Both the position numbers and the translations under genes were made by a program. Below, piece by piece: positions 50,910-60,905 of a stretch of DNA of 64,000 bases. The stretch is from positions 620,001 to 684,000 of the forward strand of contig NZ_JAFIQX010000003.1 of assembly GCF_017356035.1 (NCBI RefSeq), read 5' to 3'. The stretch's first letter is position 1; each line of letters begins with the position of its first letter. The DNA is from Longitalea luteola (GTDB lineage Bacteria; Bacteroidota; Bacteroidia; Chitinophagales; Chitinophagaceae). The notes beneath the pieces were generated by a model that worked only from the letters and a program-made list of their open reading frames with translations, made no database searches and was not told the DNA's origin.

Positions 50910-53900
50910 ATGACACAACGCTACAACGTAGTGAAAGGGTGTGCCATGCCCTTTACAAAAGGCCGGTTGATAGTAAGCTGGTTATTGCCGGTGCTTTTAC
51001 ATGTCTTGCTGGTTTTGCCCGTACTCGCGCAGAACGCGAACCCGGCGATCAAAGGGGTGGTAGAGAATGAAAAGGGCGAACCCCTTGAAGGAGTGACCAT
51101 CGACATGAAGAATGAGGCAGGCGATCTCAAGCGCTCCGCCGTAACTACAAAAAAAGGGGCATTTACATTCGATAATCCCGGCGTTAAAGGCACTTATATT
51201 TTTACCATTTCGCATATCGGGTATGTAACGCAGGTGGTGCGCAAAGAAAATTTTGATCCGCAAAAAGAAGAAACGATCTCCATTGTGTTGAAAGCAAATG
51301 CTGCGGATCTTGAAGTGGTCGTGGTGAGCTATGGTAAACAACGTAAGCAGGAAGTGACTGGTTCTATCGTACAACAGAATGCGGCTGAATTGCAGGATAT
51401 GCCGGTAGGACAGTTTGCCCAACAACTGCAGGGAAAAGTAGCAGGCGTACAGGTGGGCCAGAACAGTGGAACACCCGGCCGTGGTATGGAATTCCGCATT
51501 CGCGGCGCTGCTTCTTTTGCTTCAGATAACCAACCATTATTTGTAGTGGATGGAATTCCCATCACCGGTAGTATCAATAATATCAATCCCTCGGAAATAG
51601 AGAGCTTTACCATCCTGAAAGACGCTGCTGCCAGCTCCTTATATGGTTCCAGGGCAGCCAATGGCGTAGTGCTGATCACTACCAAACATGCTAAAGCCGG
51701 TGATGCCAAAGTGGAGTTCAACACATTTTACGGCAGCCAGGTGATCCCTAAAAAAGGGAGGCCCGATATGATGACCGCCCGCGAATTTGCCGAGTTTCAG
51801 AATGAATATTATGAAGACCGGGTAAAATATGAAGGATTTACCGGTACGTTGAATCCTGTATACCAGAACCCCGAGCGGTATGGCGATGGTACCAACTGGT
51901 TTGATGTATTAACGCGTAATGCGCCAATTCAAAACTATGATCTCACTGTTTCTTCCGCTACCGGCAGATCTTCTTCTACAGTGATGGCCGGTTACCAGGA
52001 CCAGCAGGGCGTGATCCTGAACACAGGTACCAAATTATTCTCCTTGCGCTATAACCAGGACTTTACCCTGGTGAATAATAAATTGAAAATTGGATTTGGC
52101 ATAGCGCCCAGCTATCGTTTAGATCACAATAACCGCCTGGGAACAGAAGGTGTTAACAACCTGATTGAAAAGATCGTAGAGGCCAGTCCGTTAATAGCTC
52201 CCGTAGACAGTAACGGCAATATGCCGCTTTATGTACATTCACCCGGGATGGTCGCGAATGTAAACCCCTATGCGCAATTCACGCAAATAAAGGATGATTA
52301 CAAAACGACCAGGATCCTGGGAAATGCGTATGTGAATTATGAGTTATTGAAGGGCCTGAGCATAAAGGGTTACCTGGCAGTGGACAAAGGCGCAGAAACC
52401 CGCAGCCGTTATTCGCCTGCCAGCATTTCCACAACGAATATTGCCACCGGTACCAGCAGTTCCGTTGACAATTATTCCTGGACCACCGAGGCCACCCTCA
52501 ACTATTCAAAAACATTATTTAACGATCATCATATCGAGTTGCTGGCCGGTTATTCAGCGCAGCAGTTTGAACAGGAGAGCAATGCAATAAACGGTACCAA
52601 TTTTCCCAGTGATGATGTGCAGTTCCTGAGTGCAGCCACTTCCATCACCTCCGGCGCCAGTAACGCTACGGCTTATTCACTCGTTTCTACAATCGGAAGG
52701 TTGAATTATAATTTTAGGGGTAAATACCTGCTGTCAGGAGCTATACGTCGCGATGGTTCTTCGCGCTTTGGTGTTAATACTAAATACGGTAATTTTCCTT
52801 CCATCTCGGCCGGCTGGGTTATCAGCAATGAGAACTTCATGGAAAGGTTCCGTACCTTCAGCTTTCTAAAATTGCGCGCCAGCTACGGTATCACCGGAAA
52901 CAATAATATCGGTAATTATACCAGTATTCCTCAGGTAGCCTATAGTAATTATGTATTTAATGGCGCCCTGGTATCAGGAGCCACCATTGCTACCCTGCAA
53001 AACCCCGGCCTTCAATGGGAGCGTAACAAACAATTCGACATAGGTGTTGATCTTACTCTTTTCAATAACCGCCTTTCGTTCACCTACGACTATTATCACA
53101 AATTATCCGATGGGCTGATCCAGGACAGGCCCATTCCCCGCGCATCTGGTTATACCAGTGTTTCTTCCAATGTGGGCATCCTGGAATTCTGGGGGCACGA
53201 GTTCACGCTGAGTGGCGCGATCCTTACCGGTAAGGTGACCTGGAACGCTTCTGTTAATATGACGTTCGACCGCAACAAGATAAAAAAACTGTTGGCCCCC
53301 GGTTTCATCCGCCGGAACAATACCATTACTTCCGATTACTACAGGAACCAGGAGGGACATGCGCTGGGTGAATTTTACGGATTTGTTTTTGATGGCTTGT
53401 ATAAAGATGCAGAGGACCTGGCCAATTCACCTAAATACGGTTCTGCCTCCGACGTAGGTACCATCAAAATGAAAGACGTAACGCCCGATAAAGTGATCAA
53501 TGAAAGCGACCGTACTTTTATCGGCAACCCCAATCCCGATTTTCTTTTTGGTACCAGTCATCAGTTAAGCTATAAGAATTTTGATCTGTCGATAACAGTA
53601 GCAGGCTCCTATGGCGGTAAGATCCTGAATCCTTCCAAATGGGCTTATCTCACGAACCTCGATGGCGCCCGTGGTTTGTTGGCTGCCGTAAAGGATCGCT
53701 GGCGGTCACCCGAGAATCCCGGGTCAGGCGTATATCCCAGGACAAAGACCGGTACAACAGCTATAGGCCGTTCGGTGAACAGCCAGTGGGTTGAAGACGG
53801 TTCGTATTTAGCGGTAAAGAATATTGCGCTCGGCTATTCCATACCGCTGAAGGGAAATACGGCATTCAAAAGCCTTCGCGTATTTGGTTCCATCCAAAAC

Positions 53901-54041
53901 GCTTTGATCCTGACAAAATACTCTGGTATCAATCCGGAGATCAGTCTCAACGGATTGAATGGCTACGGTATAGGTATCGATGAGAATGCCTATCCGGTTC
54001 CGAGAGTCTTTGCGATCGGTTTATCAACAAGCTTTAAATAA
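50910..54041 (+). CDS. SusC/RagA-family TonB-linked transporter (second)
   Basis: A 1043-residue outer-membrane transporter. After a signal peptide (hydrophobic LIVSWLLPVLLHVLLVLPVLAQ), a CarboxypepD_reg domain (AIKGVVENEKGEPLEGVTIDM), TonB region LEVVVVSYGKQRKQEVTGSIV, plug with FRIRGAASFASDNQPLFVVDGIPI and AAASSLYGSRAANGVVLITTKHA, and a barrel ending FAIGLSTSFK. Start ATG 50910 or the in-frame ATG 50946 (MPFTKGRL); the second gives a more standard signal peptide. It forms a pair with the SusD downstream. No glycan-degrading genes adjoin, so its substrate is unknown. Confidence 0.95.
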   Translation: MTQRYNVVKGCAMPFTKGRLIVSWLLPVLLHVLLVLPVLAQNANPAIKGVVENEKGEPLEGVTIDMKNEAGDLKRSAVTTKKGAFTFDNPGVKGTYIFTISHIGYVTQVVRKENFDPQKEETISIVLKANAADLEVVVVSYGKQRKQEVTGSIVQQNAAELQDMPVGQFAQQLQGKVAGVQVGQNSGTPGRGMEFRIRGAASFASDNQPLFVVDGIPITGSINNINPSEIESFTILKDAAASSLYGSRAANGVVLITTKHAKAGDAKVEFNTFYGSQVIPKKGRPDMMTAREFAEFQNEYYEDRVKYEGFTGTLNPVYQNPERYGDGTNWFDVLTRNAPIQNYDLTVSSATGRSSSTVMAGYQDQQGVILNTGTKLFSLRYNQDFTLVNNKLKIGFGIAPSYRLDHNNRLGTEGVNNLIEKIVEASPLIAPVDSNGNMPLYVHSPGMVANVNPYAQFTQIKDDYKTTRILGNAYVNYELLKGLSIKGYLAVDKGAETRSRYSPASISTTNIATGTSSSVDNYSWTTEATLNYSKTLFNDHHIELLAGYSAQQFEQESNAINGTNFPSDDVQFLSAATSITSGASNATAYSLVSTIGRLNYNFRGKYLLSGAIRRDGSSRFGVNTKYGNFPSISAGWVISNENFMERFRTFSFLKLRASYGITGNNNIGNYTSIPQVAYSNYVFNGALVSGATIATLQNPGLQWERNKQFDIGVDLTLFNNRLSFTYDYYHKLSDGLIQDRPIPRASGYTSVSSNVGILEFWGHEFTLSGAILTGKVTWNASVNMTFDRNKIKKLLAPGFIRRNNTITSDYYRNQEGHALGEFYGFVFDGLYKDAEDLANSPKYGSASDVGTIKMKDVTPDKVINESDRTFIGNPNPDFLFGTSHQLSYKNFDLSITVAGSYGGKILNPSKWAYLTNLDGARGLLAAVKDRWRSPENPGSGVYPRTKTGTTAIGRSVNSQWVEDGSYLAVKNIALGYSIPLKGNTAFKSLRVFGSIQNALILTKYSGINPEISLNGLNGYGIGIDENAYPVPRVFAIGLSTSFK

Positions 54042-54135
54042 TCTAGAAAGTGTGCCCCGCTTTTTCAATACACCGGGGAAGTGTGGCACACCTTGATCTC
54101 TGAATAATTCATCCTGGTCACTATAAAACAGAATT

Positions 54136-55692
54136 ATGAACAAGATATTTATGATAGCGGTACTGGCCCTGACCGTTATATCCTGTAAAAAAGATTTTAT
54201 CGAGCTGGCGCCCGAAGATCAGATCGGCGAGCCTAATTTCTATAAAACGGAAGCGCAATTCAGGATGGCGCTGACGGCCGCTTATACGCCCCTGCGCGAC
54301 CTTTTTGAAAATGATTTCTATACTAATGAAATGAGATCAGATAATACGCATTATGAGTATTACCAGATCAACCGGGGTACCGCCTATACCATGCGCGAGA
54401 ATATTGCTGATTTCACCGACGACCCTTCCAACAGCTATAGCAATGCCGTGTATTTTCATTGCTTCAAAGGCATTTCCCGGGCAAATATCATTCTGGACCG
54501 CATTGATGGCGGCACACTCAGTGATGCAGCAAAAAATGACATTGTAGGCCAGGCAAAATTCCTGCGGGCCTTCAACTTCTTTAAACTGGTACGATACTTC
54601 GGCGGCGTGCCCCTGTTTATACATGAGGTTACAGAAGCGGAACAGTCTTTCCTGCCGCGTTCTTCTGCAGCAGAAGTATATGCGCAGATCATCGATGACG
54701 CAAAAGACGCTATTGCCCGACTGAGCAATCCGGTTTTTGTATCCGGTAAACAATCAGGCCAGGCTACCAAAGGGGCGGCCACTATGTTGCTGGCGGAAGT
54801 GTATATGACGCAGCAGCATTATGCGGAAGCGGAAACCTTGCTTAATTCCCTGGCCGGAATGGGCTACGATCTGCTGCCCAAATACGCCGATGTATTTTCA
54901 ACGAACAATAAGAACAGCAGGGAATCCATCTTTGAGATACAATACCTGGAAGGTTTGCAGGGTGGACAGCAAAGTAATTTCATTTACCTGTTCCTGCCCC
55001 GCTCGCAGAATACTACTTTAATAACCGGCGTTAAGACCGATAACAGTGGTATCGGTGGCTGGAATACGCCTACCAAAGATCTCATCGACGCCTATGAACC
55101 TGGTGATACCCTTCGCAAAGATGCTTCCATAGCAATGGCAGAGGGAACTTATAATGCAAGTAACCTGTTCACATTTACTGCTAACAAAAGCATCCTGAAT
55201 TATAAACCGGCAGCCGGCAGGGTAGGCGTACCATACATTAAGAAGTACCTGAACCTGCATACGAATCCTAACAATACCAATGATAACTGGCCGGTATACC
55301 GCTATGCCGATGCCCTGTTGTTGCTGGCCGAAGCAAGAAATTTGCAGGGAAAACCCGCTGAAGCACTGGCGCCGCTGAATAAAGTGCGCGCCCGGGGCTT
55401 CGGCAATGCTACCCATAATATAACAACGACCGATCAAACCGCATTGACCGACATCATTGCACATGAAAGAAGGATAGAGCTGGCATTTGAAAATCACCGC
55501 TGGCACGACCTGGTACGTACCGGCAAGGCGGTAGAAGTGATGAATGCGCATGGTGCCCAACTGAAGCAATTGTACACTTACTTACCGGCGTCTTCCTACC
55601 AGGTAGATCAGAACCGGTTGCTTTATCCCATTCCGCAATCGGAAAGAGAATTGAATATTGATCTTACGCAAAATACCGGATATCCGCAGTAA
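54136..55692 (+). CDS. SusD/RagB-family lipoprotein (second)
   Basis: A 518-residue surface lipoprotein with the lipobox LALTVISC (Cys17) and the SusD start KKDFIELAPEDQIGEPNFYKTEAQF. TPR-like helices include GQAKFLRAFNFFKLVRYFGGVPLF and ATKGAATMLLAEVYMTQQHYAEAETLLNSL; the end has HERRIELAFENHRWHDLVRTG and LYPIPQSERELN. It partners the preceding SusC. The 94-bp gap between them has a GTGTGCC/GGCACAC inverted repeat (54050-54091), which could dampen or protect the downstream message. Confidence 0.95.
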   Translation: MNKIFMIAVLALTVISCKKDFIELAPEDQIGEPNFYKTEAQFRMALTAAYTPLRDLFENDFYTNEMRSDNTHYEYYQINRGTAYTMRENIADFTDDPSNSYSNAVYFHCFKGISRANIILDRIDGGTLSDAAKNDIVGQAKFLRAFNFFKLVRYFGGVPLFIHEVTEAEQSFLPRSSAAEVYAQIIDDAKDAIARLSNPVFVSGKQSGQATKGAATMLLAEVYMTQQHYAEAETLLNSLAGMGYDLLPKYADVFSTNNKNSRESIFEIQYLEGLQGGQQSNFIYLFLPRSQNTTLITGVKTDNSGIGGWNTPTKDLIDAYEPGDTLRKDASIAMAEGTYNASNLFTFTANKSILNYKPAAGRVGVPYIKKYLNLHTNPNNTNDNWPVYRYADALLLLAEARNLQGKPAEALAPLNKVRARGFGNATHNITTTDQTALTDIIAHERRIELAFENHRWHDLVRTGKAVEVMNAHGAQLKQLYTYLPASSYQVDQNRLLYPIPQSERELNIDLTQNTGYPQ

Positions 55693-55743
55693 GAAGAACG
55701 AAGTCGGAAGTCGGAGTGACAGAAGTCGGAAGTAAAAGAATAA

Positions 55744-55790
55744 AGAGGTAAGAAGTTTAGGATTGTTCATACATCCTGCTTCTTACCTCT
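55744..55790. repeat. Hairpin of AGAGGTAAGAAG arms after second susD
   Basis: AGAGGTAAGAAG at 55744-55755 and CTTCTTACCTCT at 55779-55790 are exact complements. Inside, AGGAT/ATCCT extends the stem. Left of it (55690-55735) are AGTCGGA heptamers. It is the probable 3' structure of the SusCD transcript, though lacking a long T-run. Confidence 0.85.
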
Positions 55791-55870
55791 TACTTCTTAT
55801 ATCTGTAAACTGTGGATTTTTCCTTTTATACAGGGAAAAAAAGTGTACCAACAAACAGGCAGGAATCCCC

Positions 55871-55878
55871 TATATTTG
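55871..55878 (+). promoter_or_regulatory. Bacteroidota -7 box TATATTTG before TonB receptor gene
   Basis: TATATTTG is an exact TAnnTTTG match 46 bp upstream of the start codon at 55924. No clean -33 TTTG is found at the standard distance, so strength is uncertain. Confidence 0.6.
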
Positions 55879-55923
55879 TAGCGTTGTATATTCAAAGAAA
55901 TAACGATTCAACTGCTTACAGGT

Positions 55924-58488
55924 ATGCTTTTCGATCAGCGGGCCTCATCTGTTGGAAAAATATTATATGGCGTGTTATGCCTGTACTTTCCCATTGCCGG
56001 TGTTGCCCAGGAAAGCCAGCCGCCAACAGATACGGCTCATAAAGTGCAGCTATTGCAGGAGATCGTGATCTCGGCTTCCCGCCTACAGGAAAAGCAGTTG
56101 ACGGCCCCTGTGAGCATTTCAAAACTAAGTTCATCTCAAATACAACAAACTGCTGCACCCGGATTCTTTGATGCCATAGCCAGCATGAAAGGCGTTCACA
56201 TGATCGTACCCGGCATGGGCTTCAGGATCATTAACACCCGTGGATTTTCCAATACAACGAATGTGCGGTTTGTGCAAATGATCGACAATATCGATAACCA
56301 AAGCCCACATATTGGCGCACCCATTGCCAATGCTTTGTCACCCGGCGATCTGGATATCGATCATGTTGAAGTCATTCAGGGCGTGGCTTCTGCTTTATAT
56401 GGCATGAACGCTACGAATGGACTGGCCAACTTTACTACTAAAGATCCGTTTACCACGCAGGGATTCAGTATACAACAGCAGGTAGCCATTAATCATGTGA
56501 ACGATCCCAATGAGGTGGCTGCCCAACTGTATAATGAGACCAGCATTCGCTGGGCGAAAGTAGTTGGTAAGCAATGGGCCATTAAAATTAATGCCGGTTA
56601 TAACCGTGGTTATGACTGGATCGCCGATAACCGCGGCGACCTGAATCCAATGGCAAATGAAACCACCGGTTTAGTGGGTACTGATAATCCGGCTTACGAT
56701 GCAGTGAACGGGTATGGCAATGAAAGCAGCAACCGCCGAACACTTTCATTGGGTGGAAAGAACTATGTAGTGGCGCGCACTGGGTATAACGAACGCGAGG
56801 TAGCGGATTACCGGCTCCGGAATGTCAAAGGAGATGTTTCACTATATTTCCGTCCATCAGCAGGAACGACCCTCTCATATACCTATCGCACCGCTTTTTT
56901 AAATAACATCTATCAACGGTCGAACCGTTTTCGTTTGCAGGATTACTGGTTGCAGCAGCATATCGTTCAATTCAAGAATGAGCTTGTACAGGCACGGGCT
57001 TACATAAATTCAGAGAATACAGGTCATTCCTATAACCTGCGTTCTATAGCCGAAAATATGGATGTGAATTTTAAGGACAATAACAACTGGTTTCTGGATC
57101 ATACAAATGCCTATAACAATGCTATAACTGCCAATGCCAACGTAGCAGATGCCCACCAACAGGCAAGAGCGGCGGCAGATGAAGGGCGTTGGCAGCCTGG
57201 TAGCGGTGCTTTTAAAGATAAGCTGAAAGCATTACAGGAAATTAACAATTGGGATATTGGTGCCGCTTTAAAAGTAAAGGCGCACCTGGTGCATACAGAA
57301 GCGGCCCTTGACCTGGGGAAATTATTGCACACAAATTATGACCTGAAAATAGGCGCCGATTTCAGGGATTATATCATTGTGCCGGATGGAAATTATTTTA
57401 TCAATCCAACTGATTCAGCTGCTGATTTAAATTATACCAGCTATGGCTTCTATGTGCAGGCTGCTAAAAAATTGCTACACGAGCGATTACAGCTCAGTGT
57501 GGTATTGCGTGGCACCGGTTACGAATATTTTGATCTTAAATGGAATCCGCGCCTGACGGCTGTATATGAGGTGGCCCGCAATAACGCTATTCGCTTTTCT
57601 TATCAGAATGGTTATCGCTTTCCCAGCATTTTTGAAGGATTTTCCAATATAAACAGTGGTGGGGTAAAACGGGTAGGCGGATTGAAAGTGATGTCCGATG
57701 GCATTTTTGAGAATTCCTGGTTAAAGAGTTCTATCGATGCTTTTACCGCCGCAGTAAATAAGGATGTAAATAACCAGGGTGTAAGTCAGGCAGCTGCCAT
57801 TGAAAACAACAAAGGACTATTGCAACGTAATACATATTCATATTTGGAGCCTGAACAAATGCATTCGTTTGAAGCGGGGTACAGGTCCTTGCTGATGAAT
57901 AACCGGCTGTCGGTTGATGCCGACCTGTACTACAATTTGTATTCTAATTTCATCGCCCAGATAGAAGTCAGTGTTCCCAATACTACTGACAGCGCCCGGA
58001 TGCCTGCGTATTTGTATGACAGGAATAAACAGGCCCGCTACCGCCTGTGGACCAATTCAAAGACCATCGTACATAATTATGGCGCCGCCATCGAGCTGTT
58101 GTACATGATCAATAAACAATATGTTGTATGGGGCAATGCCAGTTATCAAACCCTGAAAAAAACAAATACCAGCGACGGACTGGAAGATGGTTTTAATACG
58201 CCCAAATGGATGGTGAATGCCGGCATCAGGGCAAAGAACGTATATAAGTCGCTTGGATGTAACCTGACCGCCAGGTACCAGCCAGCTTTTTACTGGCAAT
58301 CGTTTCTGATCAATGGAAATGTGCCGGCTATTTTCAATGCCGATGTTATGGTGCAATGTTCTTTTATCAATCCGCAGCTGCAGGTGAAGCTGGGCGCAAC
58401 CAATGTGCTGAACCATTATTATTATTCCATCTTGGGCGGCCCGCAAATCGGCGGTTTTTATTATACCACACTTTCTTATTCTTTTTAA
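55924..58488 (+). CDS. TonB-dependent outer-membrane receptor
   Basis: An 854-residue receptor without the CarboxypepD_reg domain of SusC proteins. After a signal peptide (ILYGVLCLYFPIAGVAQ) comes the TonB-like region VQLLQEIVISASRLQEKQLTAPVSIS, then a plug (FFDAIASMKGVHMIVPGMGFRIINTRGFSNTTNVRFVQMIDNIDN, DIDHVEVIQGVASALYGMNATNGLANFTTKDP). The barrel ends with FYYTTLSYSF. It resembles siderophore or cobalamin receptors more than glycan transporters, but the ligand cannot be read. It has its own promoter-like box, so it is probably separate from the upstream SusCD genes. Confidence 0.92.
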   Translation: MLFDQRASSVGKILYGVLCLYFPIAGVAQESQPPTDTAHKVQLLQEIVISASRLQEKQLTAPVSISKLSSSQIQQTAAPGFFDAIASMKGVHMIVPGMGFRIINTRGFSNTTNVRFVQMIDNIDNQSPHIGAPIANALSPGDLDIDHVEVIQGVASALYGMNATNGLANFTTKDPFTTQGFSIQQQVAINHVNDPNEVAAQLYNETSIRWAKVVGKQWAIKINAGYNRGYDWIADNRGDLNPMANETTGLVGTDNPAYDAVNGYGNESSNRRTLSLGGKNYVVARTGYNEREVADYRLRNVKGDVSLYFRPSAGTTLSYTYRTAFLNNIYQRSNRFRLQDYWLQQHIVQFKNELVQARAYINSENTGHSYNLRSIAENMDVNFKDNNNWFLDHTNAYNNAITANANVADAHQQARAAADEGRWQPGSGAFKDKLKALQEINNWDIGAALKVKAHLVHTEAALDLGKLLHTNYDLKIGADFRDYIIVPDGNYFINPTDSAADLNYTSYGFYVQAAKKLLHERLQLSVVLRGTGYEYFDLKWNPRLTAVYEVARNNAIRFSYQNGYRFPSIFEGFSNINSGGVKRVGGLKVMSDGIFENSWLKSSIDAFTAAVNKDVNNQGVSQAAAIENNKGLLQRNTYSYLEPEQMHSFEAGYRSLLMNNRLSVDADLYYNLYSNFIAQIEVSVPNTTDSARMPAYLYDRNKQARYRLWTNSKTIVHNYGAAIELLYMINKQYVVWGNASYQTLKKTNTSDGLEDGFNTPKWMVNAGIRAKNVYKSLGCNLTARYQPAFYWQSFLINGNVPAIFNADVMVQCSFINPQLQVKLGATNVLNHYYYSILGGPQIGGFYYTTLSYSF

Positions 58489-58625
58489 ATGTTGAATGTT
58501 GTGCTGGGAATGAGTAGCAAATGACAGGTTACCAGTTGCCTGCAGTTTTAAGGTTCAAGGTCCGGAAACCGGTATCCGGTAACTGGCAAACGGGTATATC
58601 TTTTGCCTATTTTTGATTAAAAAAT

Positions 58626-59396
58626 ATGGTCTTTCCCATTGGAGATGACAACCGGGACAGGAAAAGTATACCTGTCGTCAATTACCTCCTTATAGCGTTG
58701 AATATTTTTGCATATGTGTACTGGCAGGGGCTGGGCCTGAACGACCAGGTTACCTTTGCCTATTCCACAGTGCCAGCCGAAATATTAACCGGTCATGATA
58801 TTGTAACCGATTCTAAGATTGCGGTGAACCCGTATGATGGGGAACGGTACAAGATACCGGGATTGGAGGTAACCAATATTCCGGTTTTCTTTACATTGAT
58901 CACTTCCATGTTCATGCATGGCGGCCTTGCCCACCTGGCTGGTAACATGCTTTACCTGTGGATCTTCGGTGATAATATTGAAGACGCATTAGGCCATCTG
59001 AAATATCTTTTATTTTATTTATTGTGCGGTGTGCTCGCGGGTTTAAGCCATGTGTTCAGCACCGCGATCTTCGGACAAAATCTGTTGATACCCAGCCTGG
59101 GCGCTTCGGGCGCCATATCGGGCATGTTAGGCGCTTACCTGCGATTGTTTCCCGGCAAAGGCATCCACCTCTGGATCTTCTTTATCATTCTTACGGTGCC
59201 GGCATTTATTGCGGTGGGTATCTGGTTCGCTTTCCAGGTTATGAATGGTTTAGGTGCATTGGGCGGCGAAGAAGCAGGTGGTGTAGCCTATGCGGCTCAC
59301 ATTGGCGGGTTTATAGCCGGATTGCTACTGATAGGCACATTTGCCAAAGATTTTCTGGCCCGGCGAAGAGCGGCTTCCAGGAGGGGCTGGATCTGA
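58626..59396 (+). CDS. Rhomboid-family intramembrane serine protease
   Basis: A 256-residue membrane protein with about six hydrophobic segments. The catalytic Ser161 is in SLGASGAISGMLGAYL and His225 in YAAHIGGFIAGLLL. The substrate-gate loop after FFTLITSMFMHGGLAHLAGNMLYLWIFGDNIED has the conserved HxxxN pattern. Rhomboids cleave transmembrane helices of substrate proteins within the membrane. A TATTTTTG box (58608-58615) ends only 10 bp before the ATG, which would give a very short leader. Substrate unknown. Confidence 0.93.
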   Translation: MVFPIGDDNRDRKSIPVVNYLLIALNIFAYVYWQGLGLNDQVTFAYSTVPAEILTGHDIVTDSKIAVNPYDGERYKIPGLEVTNIPVFFTLITSMFMHGGLAHLAGNMLYLWIFGDNIEDALGHLKYLLFYLLCGVLAGLSHVFSTAIFGQNLLIPSLGASGAISGMLGAYLRLFPGKGIHLWIFFIILTVPAFIAVGIWFAFQVMNGLGALGGEEAGGVAYAAHIGGFIAGLLLIGTFAKDFLARRRAASRRGWI

Positions 59397-59466
59397 TTTC
59401 CAGATTTCTCGATTTCGAGATATTCGGATTTATGAAATCTCAAATCCAAAAATCAAAATTTGCGAT

Positions 59467-60135
59467 TTACTTTTCAAATACCACCAGATCCGGCTGTGCA
59501 CCCAGTTTTTCCAGAATAGCATTAATATCTGTGATCATTTTGTCAGGACCGCACACATAAAAATGTTTGTTGAAATCGGTTACGTGTGAACGCAGGAACT
59601 CGATATTGATGATGCCAAACTCATAACCCGTTTTACGCTCGCGGCTTAAAATGTATTGTGCGTTGCTGCCCATCATGCCTGTCAATTCGTCTTCATAAAT
59701 AACATCAGCGGCTGTTTTGTTCGAAAAGAACAGCGTGTTGCCAGCGAGCTGGTTGTCGCGATGCAATTGCCGGAGGATCGCAATAAACGGCGTGATGCCG
59801 GCGCCACCGGCAATAAAATAACCGGGGCCTTTGTATTCAATGGCGCCCCACACATCATGCAGGATGATCTCATCGCCTGCCACCAGTTGATGAAGCTTCT
59901 GAGTAACACCTTTGTGATCGGCATATTGCTTTATCGTAAGTTCAAGTGTAGGCTCATGGGCTAATGATGTAAAAGTAAAAGGCCGCCTTTCTTCCTGCCA
60001 GCCCGGTTGGTTGATGGCTATTTCTGTCGCCTGTCCCGGAACAAAGTTATAACCGGTTGGTTTTTCAACGCGAAAGCTTTTAACATCGTGTGTTACCTGT
60101 TGAATGGCAATAATTTTAACAATATGCGATTCCAT
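59467..60135 (-). CDS. FAD-binding ferredoxin/flavodoxin-reductase-like oxidoreductase
   Basis: A 222-residue FNR-family flavoprotein. The FAD domain has RPFTFTS (FAD binding) and FVPGQATEIAIN; the NAD(P)H domain has FIAGGAGITPFIAILRQL and FYVCGPDKMITDINAILEKLG. There is no 2Fe-2S domain, so electrons must be passed to a separate acceptor. ATG 60135 (MESHIVKIIAI) is chosen; an upstream TTG at 60165 is unlikely. Likely roles are reduction of flavodoxin/ferredoxin or of a small molecule. It is encoded alone between two convergent or divergent plus-strand genes. Confidence 0.9.
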   Translation of the reverse strand: MESHIVKIIAIQQVTHDVKSFRVEKPTGYNFVPGQATEIAINQPGWQEERRPFTFTSLAHEPTLELTIKQYADHKGVTQKLHQLVAGDEIILHDVWGAIEYKGPGYFIAGGAGITPFIAILRQLHRDNQLAGNTLFFSNKTAADVIYEDELTGMMGSNAQYILSRERKTGYEFGIINIEFLRSHVTDFNKHFYVCGPDKMITDINAILEKLGAQPDLVVFEK

Positions 60136-60304
60136 GAAACAGTTGTTTAAGCAGCAATCTACCAATTAAAATCATTCAGCCCCAATTATTTCCACAGTGC
60201 GAAGAATCTATTATTCAATAATTTACAAGCATGGTATGTTTGCAAAACAATGCTGGTACCGGGTTTGCAATAAGTAAGGTGTATTGTTAAATTAAACCAG
60301 CTTT

Positions 60305-60868
60305 ATGAAGAGGATCATTTTTTCAGCAGTGTTGTTACTGCTGATCAACGCTGCCATTGCGCAGCATGTTGAGTATGGTATTAAAGGCGGTGTAAATTTT
60401 GCAAACCTGAATAATGACGCCGCTGATAATGATGTTGATGCCAAAACCGGATTTCATGTTGGCGCTTTGGCCCATATTCATGTAACCCGCGTATTTGCCA
60501 TTCAACCCGAGATCATGTACAGCACGCAAGGTGCTAAATTCGGGAACGACAAACTGAAATTGAATTATGTTAATGTACCTGTATTGGCACAGTACATGTT
60601 TGGCAATGGTTTTAGAATACAAACCGGTCCGCAGTTGGGTATATTAACTACTTCTGAGTGGGAAAGAGGAGACGTAGAAACGGATGTTGACAACCTGAGC
60701 AATGCCGATTTTTCCTGGAGCTTTGGCGCGGGCTTTGTCGGCCGCAACGGTTTAGGTGTGGATGCGCGTTACAATCTGGGGCTTACCGATGTAACTAAAA
60801 GTAATACTACCGATTGGCAGAACCGCGTTTGGCAGTTCGGGCTTTTTTATCAGTTCAAACATCACTAG
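60305..60868 (+). CDS. Small outer-membrane beta-barrel (porin-family) protein
   Basis: A 187-residue secreted protein with signal peptide MKRIIFSAVLLLLINAAIAQ. The mature part starts HVEYGIKGGVNFANLNND, then alternates strands such as TGFHVGALAHIHVTRVFAIQPEIMYSTQGAKF and VNVPVLAQYMFGNGFRIQTGPQLGIL, ending QFGLFYQFKHH. It matches the Bacteroidota porin/PorT-like eight-strand barrel. Function is unknown; probably structural. Confidence 0.9.
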   Translation: MKRIIFSAVLLLLINAAIAQHVEYGIKGGVNFANLNNDAADNDVDAKTGFHVGALAHIHVTRVFAIQPEIMYSTQGAKFGNDKLKLNYVNVPVLAQYMFGNGFRIQTGPQLGILTTSEWERGDVETDVDNLSNADFSWSFGAGFVGRNGLGVDARYNLGLTDVTKSNTTDWQNRVWQFGLFYQFKHH

Positions 60869-60905
60869 TGTTTTTTTAATTTCAAAAAGCTAAACTTTAA
60901 ATGAA

